A DNA stretch of 38,264 nucleotides from Rickettsiales bacterium (lineage in GTDB: Bacteria; Pseudomonadota; Alphaproteobacteria; Rickettsiales; UBA1997): assembly GCA_947487845.1 (NCBI GenBank), contig CANKYC010000001.1, positions 1 to 38,264 on the forward strand, in the 5' to 3' direction. Below, piece after piece: positions 7,874 through 14,576 of this stretch (positions within the stretch are counted from its first letter, which is position 1; each line of letters starts with the position of its first letter). A model generated the notes under the pieces. The model searched no databases and had not been told where the DNA came from. It saw nothing but the letters and a program-made list of their open reading frames with translations. Both the position numbers and the translations under genes were made by a program.

Positions 7874-8953
7874 CTACTTCGCCCTTCCAACAATTTCTTC
7901 AAAATATTTCTCCAACGCTTTGTAAGAAAATTTATCATTCACCTTCGCAAAGGCGTTCGCAACTAATTTGTCCGCCAATTTCGGCTCATTTACCATTCTC
8001 AAAACTGCATCAGCAATTCTGTTTTCTATATTTTCTAAAGGCTGCAAATTCACCATCAAAGCATCAATTTCATTTCTCAAAAACTCTTTTGGACCATCAG
8101 ATTCTGTTGAAATTATTGGCTTGCAAAATTTCATCGCTTCTAAAACCACCAGACCAAAAGTTTCGCGCTCCGATGACATTATAAAAATATCAATCGCGTC
8201 GAAAAATTCTTTTTTGTTTTTTATCCAGCCCAAAAATTCTATCTTACTTTCGACATTTAATTCTTTGGCAAGATTGCGCAAATAATCCTCGCGCGCACCC
8301 GATCCAGCAAGTTTGAAAACAAATTTTTTATTTAAATTATTTGCCTTAACAAACTCTTCCAATTTTTTTATCGCTTTAATTGTGAAGCGAAAACCTTTTG
8401 AAATATCGAGACGACCCATTCCACCAAGCACAATTGTTTCTTTATTTTGCCAATCAATTTTCGATGCAAGTTTTGGTGCATCACTTAAATCAATCGCATT
8501 TTGAATGACGAAACTTTTGGCTTCACTTTGTCCAGCATTTATCGTGCGCAGAAAAATTTCCTTATTCACCGAAAGAATAATATCAGCGCCAATTGAACGC
8601 TTCACGTTCATGCTGTGATTTACAGCGATTAGGAAAATTTTATTTTTGATTTTGGCAATTGCGCTTCGCGCTAAAACTGTTGATCTTCCGGCATGAGCTA
8701 TAACCGCATCGGCATTAAATTCTTGCAGAATTTCGTGAATTTTTTTAACTGTAAAAATATCATAAAACCCTAATTTATTGGGAATTTTTTTTACCGTAAT
8801 TCCTAAATTTTCAACCGCAGCTGCGTAAGGCGCGTCATTTTTTATGATCGCTAAAATTTCATGACCAAGCTTTTTCAAAGCCACCGAATAATCAATAAAA
8901 GCTTGTTCCGCTCCGCCATTTTGGGAAGTTAAAATTATGTGAACAATTTTCAT
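7874..8953 (-). CDS. Family 4 glycosyltransferase
   Basis: The 359-residue protein is a GT-B fold glycosyltransferase. The N-terminal half starts with the acceptor-side loop HIILTSQNGGAEQAF. The C-terminal half (Glycos_transf_1) has GGMGRLDISKGF, LAGSGAREDYLRNLA and the nucleotide-sugar E-x7-E motif in SSERETFGLVVLEAM. Such enzymes build lipopolysaccharide core or other envelope glycans; donor and acceptor sugars are unknown. Its start overlaps the stop of the family 2 glycosyltransferase gene by 4 bases (ATGA), which indicates translational coupling and a joint role in surface glycan assembly. Confidence 0.92.
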   Translation of the reverse strand: MKIVHIILTSQNGGAEQAFIDYSVALKKLGHEILAIIKNDAPYAAAVENLGITVKKIPNKLGFYDIFTVKKIHEILQEFNADAVIAHAGRSTVLARSAIAKIKNKIFLIAVNHSMNVKRSIGADIILSVNKEIFLRTINAGQSEAKSFVIQNAIDLSDAPKLASKIDWQNKETIVLGGMGRLDISKGFRFTIKAIKKLEEFVKANNLNKKFVFKLAGSGAREDYLRNLAKELNVESKIEFLGWIKNKKEFFDAIDIFIMSSERETFGLVVLEAMKFCKPIISTESDGPKEFLRNEIDALMVNLQPLENIENRIADAVLRMVNEPKLADKLVANAFAKVNDKFSYKALEKYFEEIVGRAK

Positions 8954-9708
8954 TTGGATAATTTTTCTTGGGCTTTAAGATTTGAAACCAATGGATAAAG
9001 CCCGGCTAGAGTTGCAATTAAAATCCCCAACGCACCTTCTTTATAACCTTTTTTGAAGAAAAAAGATTTTATGAAGCGCAATTTAAAATTGACGATTACC
9101 TTAAAAAGACAGGCGCATTTTATTTTATTTTTAGAAATCATGTCATTTGCGCGCCAGTTGGTGTAGCGGTTAAAACGCGCAATGAAATCAGAAATATCTT
9201 CGTCAACTAAATGGATAATTGGATTTTGAAAATATTTTATTCCGGCACCTAAATCACAAGTCGGGTGAACTTCTTTATCTTCATGATATTTTTTTAAACC
9301 CTTATAAGTCAAAGTCTGGCGACTCAACACGCACAAAGTTCGAAGCCAGCCATATTTTACGTGACGTTTACCAATATAATTGGCAATTGGCACAATTACA
9401 GCGCAAGGTGGCGAATTTTTTATCGCCAAAATTTCCCGCGCCAATTCCGACGAAACTCTTTCATCAGCATCAATTTCAAAAATCCATTCATGGCTGGCAG
9501 AATTTAACGCCACATTGCGGCGCGCGCCTTCAATTTTCCATGAACCTTCAATAATTTTATCGGTAAATTGCAAAACAATTTCTTTGGTTTGATCGGTGCA
9601 TTTATCAAGCACAACTACGATTTCATCAGCAAATGAAAGACTGCGTAAACAATCAGCGATTTTCTTTTCTTCATTATGCGCCACAATTACAGCAGATATT
9701 TTTGACAT
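8950..9708 (-). CDS. Family 2 glycosyltransferase, WaaE/KdtX-like
   Basis: The 252-residue protein is a GT-A fold family 2 glycosyltransferase of the group annotated as lipopolysaccharide core beta-glycosyltransferase (WaaE/KdtX-like). It starts with VIVAHNEEKKIADCL, has SFADEIVVVLDKCTDQT, and carries the metal/nucleotide-binding FEIDADERVS at about residues 75-84. A basic, hydrophobic C-terminal segment (FKLRFIKSFFFKKGY onward) suggests membrane association. It is the first gene of a glycan operon with the GT4 and DUF559 genes. The upstream 130 bases up to the palindrome at 9758 probably hold the promoter. Confidence 0.9.
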   Translation of the reverse strand: MSKISAVIVAHNEEKKIADCLRSLSFADEIVVVLDKCTDQTKEIVLQFTDKIIEGSWKIEGARRNVALNSASHEWIFEIDADERVSSELAREILAIKNSPPCAVIVPIANYIGKRHVKYGWLRTLCVLSRQTLTYKGLKKYHEDKEVHPTCDLGAGIKYFQNPIIHLVDEDISDFIARFNRYTNWRANDMISKNKIKCACLFKVIVNFKLRFIKSFFFKKGYKEGALGILIATLAGLYPLVSNLKAQEKLSK

Positions 9709-9757
9709 GATTTTGGTGAAAAAATAAAATGATAATTGACATGCGAGCGAGCCAAAA

Positions 9758-9948
9758 TAGGTTGGTTGACCTAGAAACTATTTAGCATATTTTTTAACCA
9801 CAGATTTTGGCATATTTTTAGCGCTTTTTTAACAAAATTTTGACGAATATCGGAATATATTTGGAGAAATTTTGTCAAAAAATAAGCAAAAATAGGGCGA
9901 AATCTGTGGTTAAAAAATATGCTAAACAGTTTCTCAGCAACAAAACTA
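9758..9948. repeat. 190-bp imperfect palindrome upstream of superoxide dismutase
   Basis: Left-arm segment 9781-9808 (TTTAGCATATTTTTTAACCA followed by CAGATTTT) matches the reverse complement of about 9900-9927 almost perfectly. Complementarity continues outward to about 9758 and 9948 and inward through AT-rich sequence to a loop near 9855. The whole forms a very long hairpin between the glycosyltransferase operon and sodB. The frame across it stays open toward sodB, but I regard it as non-coding. It may be another palindromic mobile element or a shared terminator for flanking transcription. Confidence 0.78.
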
Positions 9949-9959
9949 GGTTGTCACCC

Positions 9960-10682
9960 ATGCAAATGTCAAAAAGAAAATTCATTAAAAATGTTTGCCT
10001 TTCTTCGGGCTTTCTTCTCGGCGCTTGTAAAATCAAGGGCTTAAGTGGCATTACTAATTCTAAGTCAAAATCTTTTGGAGGATCCATGCACAAAATTGAA
10101 TTACCTAAATTACCCTACGATAAAGCCGCTCTAGCTCCTTACATTTCTGAAAATACCATGAATTTTCATTATGGAAAACATCATCAAGCTTATGTTACCA
10201 ATTTGAATAACTTAATTGCTGGCACTGATTTGGACGGAAAATCTCTCGAAGAAATCATCAAAATTTCTCACGCCGACAAAACCAAAGCTGGAATTTTTAA
10301 CAATTCAGCGCAAGTTTGGAATCACACTTTTTATTGGCATTCAATGAAACCAAATGGCGGCGGCAAACCAAGCGGCGAAGTTTTGAAAAAAATTGAAGCC
10401 GATTTTGGTTCTTACGAAAATTTTGTAACTGAATTTAAAAATGCTGGCGCAACGCAATTTGGTTCAGGCTGGGCTTGGTTAGTTTTGGAAAATGGCAAAT
10501 TGAAAGTTACTAAAACTGGCAATGCCGAAACTCCAATTACAACTTCTGCAATTCCATTAATGACAATGGATGTTTGGGAACATGCCTATTATTTGGATTA
10601 TCAAAATGCCCGCCCAACCTACATCGACACTTTCTTAAACCACCTAGTAAACTGGGATTTTGTTTCTGAAAATTTAAAATAG
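9960..10682 (+). CDS. sodB: Iron superoxide dismutase with possible Tat/lipoprotein leader
   Basis: Residues 43-240 are a complete Fe-type superoxide dismutase. It has HYGKHHQAYV and AQVWNHTFYWHS, where the Gln is typical of Fe enzymes, then FGSGWAWLVL and the metal-binding MDVWEHAYYLDY. Starting at ATG 9960 (or 9966) adds about 42 residues. These include SKRKFIK, close to the twin-arginine SRRxFLK pattern, then a short hydrophobic run ending LLGAC, a plausible lipobox. An alternative start at 10086 has a good GGAGG at 10077-10081 and would give a normal 198-residue cytosolic enzyme. I cannot decide between them. The leader looks too signal-like to be chance, and a TatC gene is nearby at 12993-13745. 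Confidence 0.9.
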   Translation: MQMSKRKFIKNVCLSSGFLLGACKIKGLSGITNSKSKSFGGSMHKIELPKLPYDKAALAPYISENTMNFHYGKHHQAYVTNLNNLIAGTDLDGKSLEEIIKISHADKTKAGIFNNSAQVWNHTFYWHSMKPNGGGKPSGEVLKKIEADFGSYENFVTEFKNAGATQFGSGWAWLVLENGKLKVTKTGNAETPITTSAIPLMTMDVWEHAYYLDYQNARPTYIDTFLNHLVNWDFVSENLK

Positions 10683-10701
10683 TCAAATTTAGAAAAAGGT
10701 T

Positions 10702-10772
10702 GTGGATGCGCGAATTTACTTCGTGCGTAGCAGCTCAATTATTCTAAATTCAAATGAAATTTGAATTTAATT
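10702..10772 (+). promoter_or_regulatory. Two-hairpin leader motif upstream of hisB (family B)
   Basis: About 70 bases just before hisB contain hairpin 1 (GGATGCGCG...CGTGCGTAGC) and hairpin 2 (AAATTCAAAT / ATTTGAATTT). The same arrangement precedes ftsW (24115-24270, interrupted) and lysK (37261-37335), and a fourth copy is at about 32283-32360. Paired changes between copies preserve hairpin 2. It may be a cis-acting RNA leader or a dispersed palindromic element. Confidence 0.6.
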
Positions 10773-10779
10773 AAAACCA

Positions 10780-11367
10780 ATGCGCACAGCAAAAATCGAA
10801 CGCAACACCAAGGAAACTAAAATTAAAGTTGAAATAAATCTCGACGGAACTGGTCAATTCAAGGTTGAAACTGGAATCGGATTCTTAAATCACATGATTG
10901 AACAACTTTCACATCATAGTTTGATCGACATAACTTGCGAAGTAAAAGGTGATTTACATATCGATTTTCACCACACAACTGAAGATGCCGCTTTAGCAAT
11001 TGGCGAGGCTTTCAAACAGGCTTTGGGCGACAAAAAAGGCATTACCCGTTTTGGTCATTCTTATGTTCCGATGGATGAAACTTTAACGCGCTGCGTTGTT
11101 GATTTATCTGGTCGCGCTTATCCAATTTTTAATTGCGAATTTAAACGCGATAAAGTCGGCGACATGGATTCTGAATTATTCCGCGAATGGTTTCACGCTT
11201 TCGCCCAAGCCGCGGGATGCAATTTGCATATCGAAAATCTTTACGGCGTTAACAATCATCACATTATTGAATCTTGCTTCAAAGCCTTGGCAAGAGCGCT
11301 TCGCGTGGCAATTACGATTGATGAAAGAAAGAAGGATGCGATTAATTCCACGAAAGGGATTTTGTAA
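10780..11367 (+). CDS. hisB: Imidazoleglycerol-phosphate dehydratase
   Basis: The 195-residue protein has the normal length of monofunctional IGP dehydratase, which makes imidazole-acetol phosphate in histidine biosynthesis. Both manganese-binding histidine motifs are present, DFHHTTEDAALAIGE (about residues 66-80) and NHHIIESCFKALARALR near the end. GIGFLNHMIEQLSHHS marks the duplicated half-domain. No other his gene lies in the window, so the pathway is either dispersed or incomplete. The gene is preceded by a two-hairpin leader and followed by a family A-like palindromic repeat. Histidine synthesis would be unusual for a strictly host-dependent Rickettsiales. Confidence 0.95.
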   Translation: MRTAKIERNTKETKIKVEINLDGTGQFKVETGIGFLNHMIEQLSHHSLIDITCEVKGDLHIDFHHTTEDAALAIGEAFKQALGDKKGITRFGHSYVPMDETLTRCVVDLSGRAYPIFNCEFKRDKVGDMDSELFREWFHAFAQAAGCNLHIENLYGVNNHHIIESCFKALARALRVAITIDERKKDAINSTKGIL

Positions 11368-11393
11368 AAAACCCCTAAAAAAATCGTCTTTCT

Positions 11394-11571
11394 AAGTGTA
11401 CCTCAAGCCTGATTTCACCCTGAGCTTGTCGAAGGGTGATTCAAGTCCGAAACCTAAAATCACCCTTCGACAAGCTCAGGGTGACATCAGGCTTGAGTGA
11501 CATCAGGCTTGAGTGACATCAGGCTTTGAGGCGACATATATTGTTTCTTGGTCAGGTTCTAAATTACTTAC
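11394..11571. repeat. Divergent family A palindromic element with 16-bp tandem repeats
   Basis: Arms with the CACCCTGAGCTTGTCGAAGG core are at about 11411-11440 and 11460-11486. To the right, a 16-bp unit GTGACATCAGGCTTGA repeats at 11481, 11497 and 11513. The far right (TTGTTTCTTGGTCAGGTTCT and on) corresponds to the reverse complement of the family A end seen at 21960-21994, so this is a diverged member in that orientation. The ends are degenerate, and no clean target duplication is visible. It may also act as the hisB terminator. Confidence 0.7.
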
Positions 11572-11586
11572 AATCTTTTAAAAAAC

Positions 11587-12546
11587 ATGACGCTTTTAAA
11601 AAAAATCTCCGAAAACAAAAACGCCACCAAGCCAGTAATTTACGGCATTTCCAGCCTTGAACTCACGGAAGAAGAAAGAAAATTTTTCTCTAAAAACGGC
11701 GCGCTCGGTTTTATTTTATTCGCCCGCAATATCTCAAACAAAACTCAATTAAAAAAATTAACCAACTCCTTGCGCGAATTAATGCAAGGTGAAATTCTGG
11801 TTTTAGTCGATCAAGAAGGCGGTCGCGTTGCACGCATGAAAGAACCAGATTGGAAAAAATATCCCGCCGGAAAATATTTCTCTGATCTTTACGAAGAAAA
11901 TCCATTACAAGCCGAAGAAGAATTATATGAAAATTTTCAAGAAATTGGCCGCGATTTAATTGATGTCGGAATCAATGTTGATTGCGCTCCGGTGCTTGAT
12001 ATTTTAACCGAAAAAACTCACCAAGTTATTGGCGATCGCGCTTATGGCAGAAATGCCGAACAAGTTGCGGCATTGGGTCGCAAAGTTTGCGAAGGTTTGC
12101 TTTCGCAAGGTGTTTATCCCGTGATCAAACATATTCCGGGTCACGGTCGCGGCACCTCTGATAGTCATTTAGAATTGCCAATTGTCGATACAACTTTGGA
12201 AGAATTAAGAAAAACTGATTTTCTAACTTTCCAAAAATTACGCGACCAAAAATTTGCGATGACGGCACATGTTTTATTTTCCGCAATCGATAAAATTAAT
12301 TGCGCCACAACTTCTAAAACTGCGATTGATTTAATCAGAAATGAAATCGGCTTTAAAAATATTTTGATGAGCGACGACGTTTCGATGAAAGCGCTTAAAG
12401 GCAATTTTCATGATAGATCGAAAGCCATTTTAAATGCCGGCTGCGATTTGGTTTTACACTGCAATGGTAATATGGCGGAAATGGTAGAAATTAATTCTGC
12501 GCTACCAAAATTAAATGATGAATTTTGGGGAAGATTTACAAATTAA
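11587..12546 (+). CDS. nagZ: Beta-N-acetylhexosaminidase (NagZ)
   Basis: The 319-residue cytoplasmic family 3 glycoside hydrolase removes GlcNAc from recycled anhydromuropeptides. It has VDQEGGRVARM (about residues 77-87), the catalytic loop KHIPGHGRGTSDSHLELP containing the Asp/His acid-base dyad, and MSDDVSMKAL with the nucleophile Asp. The length is close to other NagZ proteins (about 340), and no signal peptide is seen. It fits with the AmgK-like kinase at 2642-3640 as parts of cell-wall recycling. The gene follows hisB after a repeat and has no clear operon partner. The stretch between 12547 and 12751 holds a terminator hairpin but no gene. Confidence 0.93.
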   Translation: MTLLKKISENKNATKPVIYGISSLELTEEERKFFSKNGALGFILFARNISNKTQLKKLTNSLRELMQGEILVLVDQEGGRVARMKEPDWKKYPAGKYFSDLYEENPLQAEEELYENFQEIGRDLIDVGINVDCAPVLDILTEKTHQVIGDRAYGRNAEQVAALGRKVCEGLLSQGVYPVIKHIPGHGRGTSDSHLELPIVDTTLEELRKTDFLTFQKLRDQKFAMTAHVLFSAIDKINCATTSKTAIDLIRNEIGFKNILMSDDVSMKALKGNFHDRSKAILNAGCDLVLHCNGNMAEMVEINSALPKLNDEFWGRFTN

Positions 12547-12686
12547 TAGAAAGAAGCAAACATCGCTCGAAAAAAACAATGAGAAATTGAATTTTAAATC
12601 ACTTCGCAAAACTGTGATGAAAAAGTTGATTTACGCGACAGCGCCCTTGTCAAATTTAGTGATTGATGATTGCCCCACAAAATAGA

Positions 12687-12718
12687 AAAGGCGGAATCTC
12701 GTTGGAGATCCCGACTTT
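12687..12718. terminator. Bidirectional intrinsic terminator between nagZ and the H1-like gene
   Basis: CGGAATCTC (12692-12700) pairs with GAGATCCCG (12705-12713) around a 4-base loop with one G-U or mismatch position. The stem is flanked by an A-run on the left and TTTT on the right. It lies between the convergent nagZ and histone-like genes and could stop transcription from both sides. Confidence 0.75.
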
Positions 12719-12751
12719 TCATTTACTTTTTAGATTTTCTGCTTTCTAAAA

Positions 12752-12985
12752 CTACTTTTTCTTAGTTACAGTTTTTTTAGCAGGAGCTTTTTTATCAACT
12801 GCTTTTTTAACAACGGTTTTTTTATCAACGGTTTTTTTATCAACTGGTTTTTTAACAACGGTTTTTTTAGCAACTGGTTTTTTAGCTACAGTTTTTTTTG
12901 CAACTACTTTTTTAGCGGGAGCTTTTTTTACAACAGCTTTTTTAGCTGGAGCTTTTTTCGCAACTACTTTTTTGATAGGGGCCAT
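12752..12985 (-). CDS. Histone H1-like lysine/alanine-rich protein
   Basis: The 77-residue product is almost entirely Lys, Ala, Val, Pro and Thr, built from a repeated five-residue unit of the KKxVA / KKAPA kind. It resembles the tails of bacterial histone H1-like (Hc1/AlgP-type) DNA-binding proteins, so a nucleoid-binding role is likely but inferred from composition only. The start MAPIKKVV at 12985 was chosen over the longer frame to 13033 because that would overlap tatC. It follows tatC by 7 bases and is followed by an intrinsic terminator, so it ends the cluster transcript. Repeat number is likely to vary between strains because the DNA is a near-tandem array. Confidence 0.82.
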   Translation of the reverse strand: MAPIKKVVAKKAPAKKAVVKKAPAKKVVAKKTVAKKPVAKKTVVKKPVDKKTVDKKTVVKKAVDKKAPAKKTVTKKK

Positions 12986-12992
12986 AATTTTT

Positions 12993-13745
12993 TTACTTTT
13001 TATTGTTAAAATTTTTACCAATAAGAATTGCAATTTCGAATAATAAAATCATCGGAATTGCCAAACTAACTTGACTCAAGATGTCTGGGGGAGTAAGGAC
13101 GGCGGCCACTAAAAAAATGATCACAATCCAGTATCTTCTCTTTTTTCTTAAATCATTGGCGGACAAACAACCAACTTTAATTAAAAAAAGCAACAAGATT
13201 GGTAATTCAAATGCGATGCCAAATCCAAATAGTAAATTTGTCACAAAATTTAAGTATTCACTAATGCGTGTTTCAAGTTGAATTGGAAGTGAAGCAGATG
13301 TTGCGGAGCCTTGAATTTCAAAGCTCGCGAAGAATTGAAAAGCGACTGGCAAAATAAAATAATAGGCAAAAATCGCGCCGCATAAAAATAAAAGTGGAGC
13401 GAAAAAAAATGTTAACAGAATATTTTTTTTCTCATTTTTGTATAAAGCTGGAGATAAAAAAAGATAAATTTCTGCCGCAAAAATTGGGAAAGAAAAAAAT
13501 AATGCTGATGAAAGAGAAAGTTTTAGATAGGTCATGAACGCTTCAGTGGGGCTGGTGTAGATCAATTTACGATTCTGATTATTTTGTGAAATTTCTGCGA
13601 AAGGTTGCAATAAAAATTCGTAAATTTTTTCGGAAAAAAAATAGCAGAGTGAAAAAGAGATGATGAAAAATATTAGAGAAAAAATTATGCGTTTGCGAAG
13701 TTCGACAAAATGTTCGTTGAGTGTCATGAAGTTTTTTTTATTCAT
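12993..13745 (-). CDS. tatC: Sec-independent protein translocase TatC
   Basis: The 250-residue polytopic inner-membrane protein is the signal-recognition subunit of the twin-arginine translocase. The N-terminal cytoplasmic segment LNEHFVELRKR (about residues 8-18) is the family signature. Six hydrophobic helices follow, with the conserved FELPILL and TPPDILSQ loops. The start at 13745 (MNKKNFMTLNEHF) is preferred to the open frame from 13838, whose extra 31 residues look unlike the family; ATG 13727 is also possible. tatA and tatB are not adjacent, unlike the usual tatABC operon. It lies 113 bases after the prepilin gene and 7 before the H1-like gene. Confidence 0.95.
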   Translation of the reverse strand: MNKKNFMTLNEHFVELRKRIIFSLIFFIISFSLCYFFSEKIYEFLLQPFAEISQNNQNRKLIYTSPTEAFMTYLKLSLSSALFFSFPIFAAEIYLFLSPALYKNEKKNILLTFFFAPLLFLCGAIFAYYFILPVAFQFFASFEIQGSATSASLPIQLETRISEYLNFVTNLLFGFGIAFELPILLLFLIKVGCLSANDLRKKRRYWIVIIFLVAAVLTPPDILSQVSLAIPMILLFEIAILIGKNFNNKK

Positions 13746-13858
13746 GGTCGGGTTTTTTTTAAGAAGTTTTTTGATTGAAAATTTATAATGTTTCTTGTGG
13801 GTTTTATGTAAGAGTGAGTTTGTATGTACAAAATACATCTTTCAACAAAAGCGTAAAA

Positions 13859-14569
13859 CTATTTTGCTTCAATTCTCAATTGGCAAACTGGACTAATTAT
13901 GCTTTGATTATATTCGCCAAGCTTCACACATTCTTCATTTGTTGGAACATTTAACATATCGCCACCAACTGCAATAATTCTGCCTTTTTGCGGATTTCCA
14001 TCATCCATTTTTTGATCAAACAAAAAAGCTTCTTCGCTTTTCAGGCTGCGATTATTTGTGTAAAGGCGATCAGTATCAGCAAATTTAAAACCAATTTGGT
14101 AAAAAGTTTTTCCTTCATTTCCAAAAACCGCAATGCCGGAATTTTCTCCAATTTTACTAAGTGGAAAAGTGCTGCCGTTTTTTGCGTCGCTATCATCTTT
14201 GCCATCATAATTTTCATCGATCATTTTTGTTTTTGATAAATGGAGCCAGAACTTAGTTATTTCACCATTGGCCATGAGAATTTGCTGCACGCTATCTGTA
14301 ATTATATTATCGTTGTTGCCATCGGTGCTATATTCGGTGATGCCATAAGTGACGGTGCTTTTAAGATCTCCGGGAAGGGCTTGGTATTTTTGAGTAAAAT
14401 TATTGAGTGCAGCATCGTATTTTTTGATCTGCATGATGAGGGATTTTACATTATTTTCTTTGATTATTTTTTTAACAAAGAGAATGCCAGCAATTGCTAG
14501 GCAAATAATGCAAAGCGTGATTAAAAATTCTATGATAGTGAAAGCATTTTTAGAATTTTTATTTTTCAT
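13859..14569 (-). CDS. Prepilin-like protein (type IV pilin/pseudopilin N-terminus)
   Basis: The 236-residue product begins with a short basic leader and the cleavage/methylation pattern NAFTIIEFLITL, with Ala in place of the usual Gly before the Phe and the conserved Glu at +5. A hydrophobic helix of about 20 residues follows. A KYQALPGD motif after the helix is shared with type II secretion/type IV pilus pseudopilins. The globular part is polar with two Cys near the C-terminus (EECVKLG and PVCQLR) that may form a disulphide. Start 14569 leaves 7 bases after the VirB6 stop; the open frame to 14611 would overlap it. No prepilin peptidase or assembly ATPase is in the window. Position directly behind giant VirB6 suggests co-expression with the type IV secretion system. 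Confidence 0.82.
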   Translation of the reverse strand: MKNKNSKNAFTIIEFLITLCIICLAIAGILFVKKIIKENNVKSLIMQIKKYDAALNNFTQKYQALPGDLKSTVTYGITEYSTDGNNDNIITDSVQQILMANGEITKFWLHLSKTKMIDENYDGKDDSDAKNGSTFPLSKIGENSGIAVFGNEGKTFYQIGFKFADTDRLYTNNRSLKSEEAFLFDQKMDDGNPQKGRIIAVGGDMLNVPTNEECVKLGEYNQSIISPVCQLRIEAK

Positions 14570-14576
14570 AAATTTT

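Noticed and set aside
9840..9959. N-terminal extension of superoxide dismutase reaching back to 9840
   Set aside because: The extra codons lie in the right half of a long palindrome and read as low-complexity sequence; the signal-like leader starts at 9960.
13746..13838. 31-residue N-terminal extension of TatC
   Set aside because: It would start far from the conserved LNEHFVELRKR region and is His/Lys-rich, unlike TatC N-termini.
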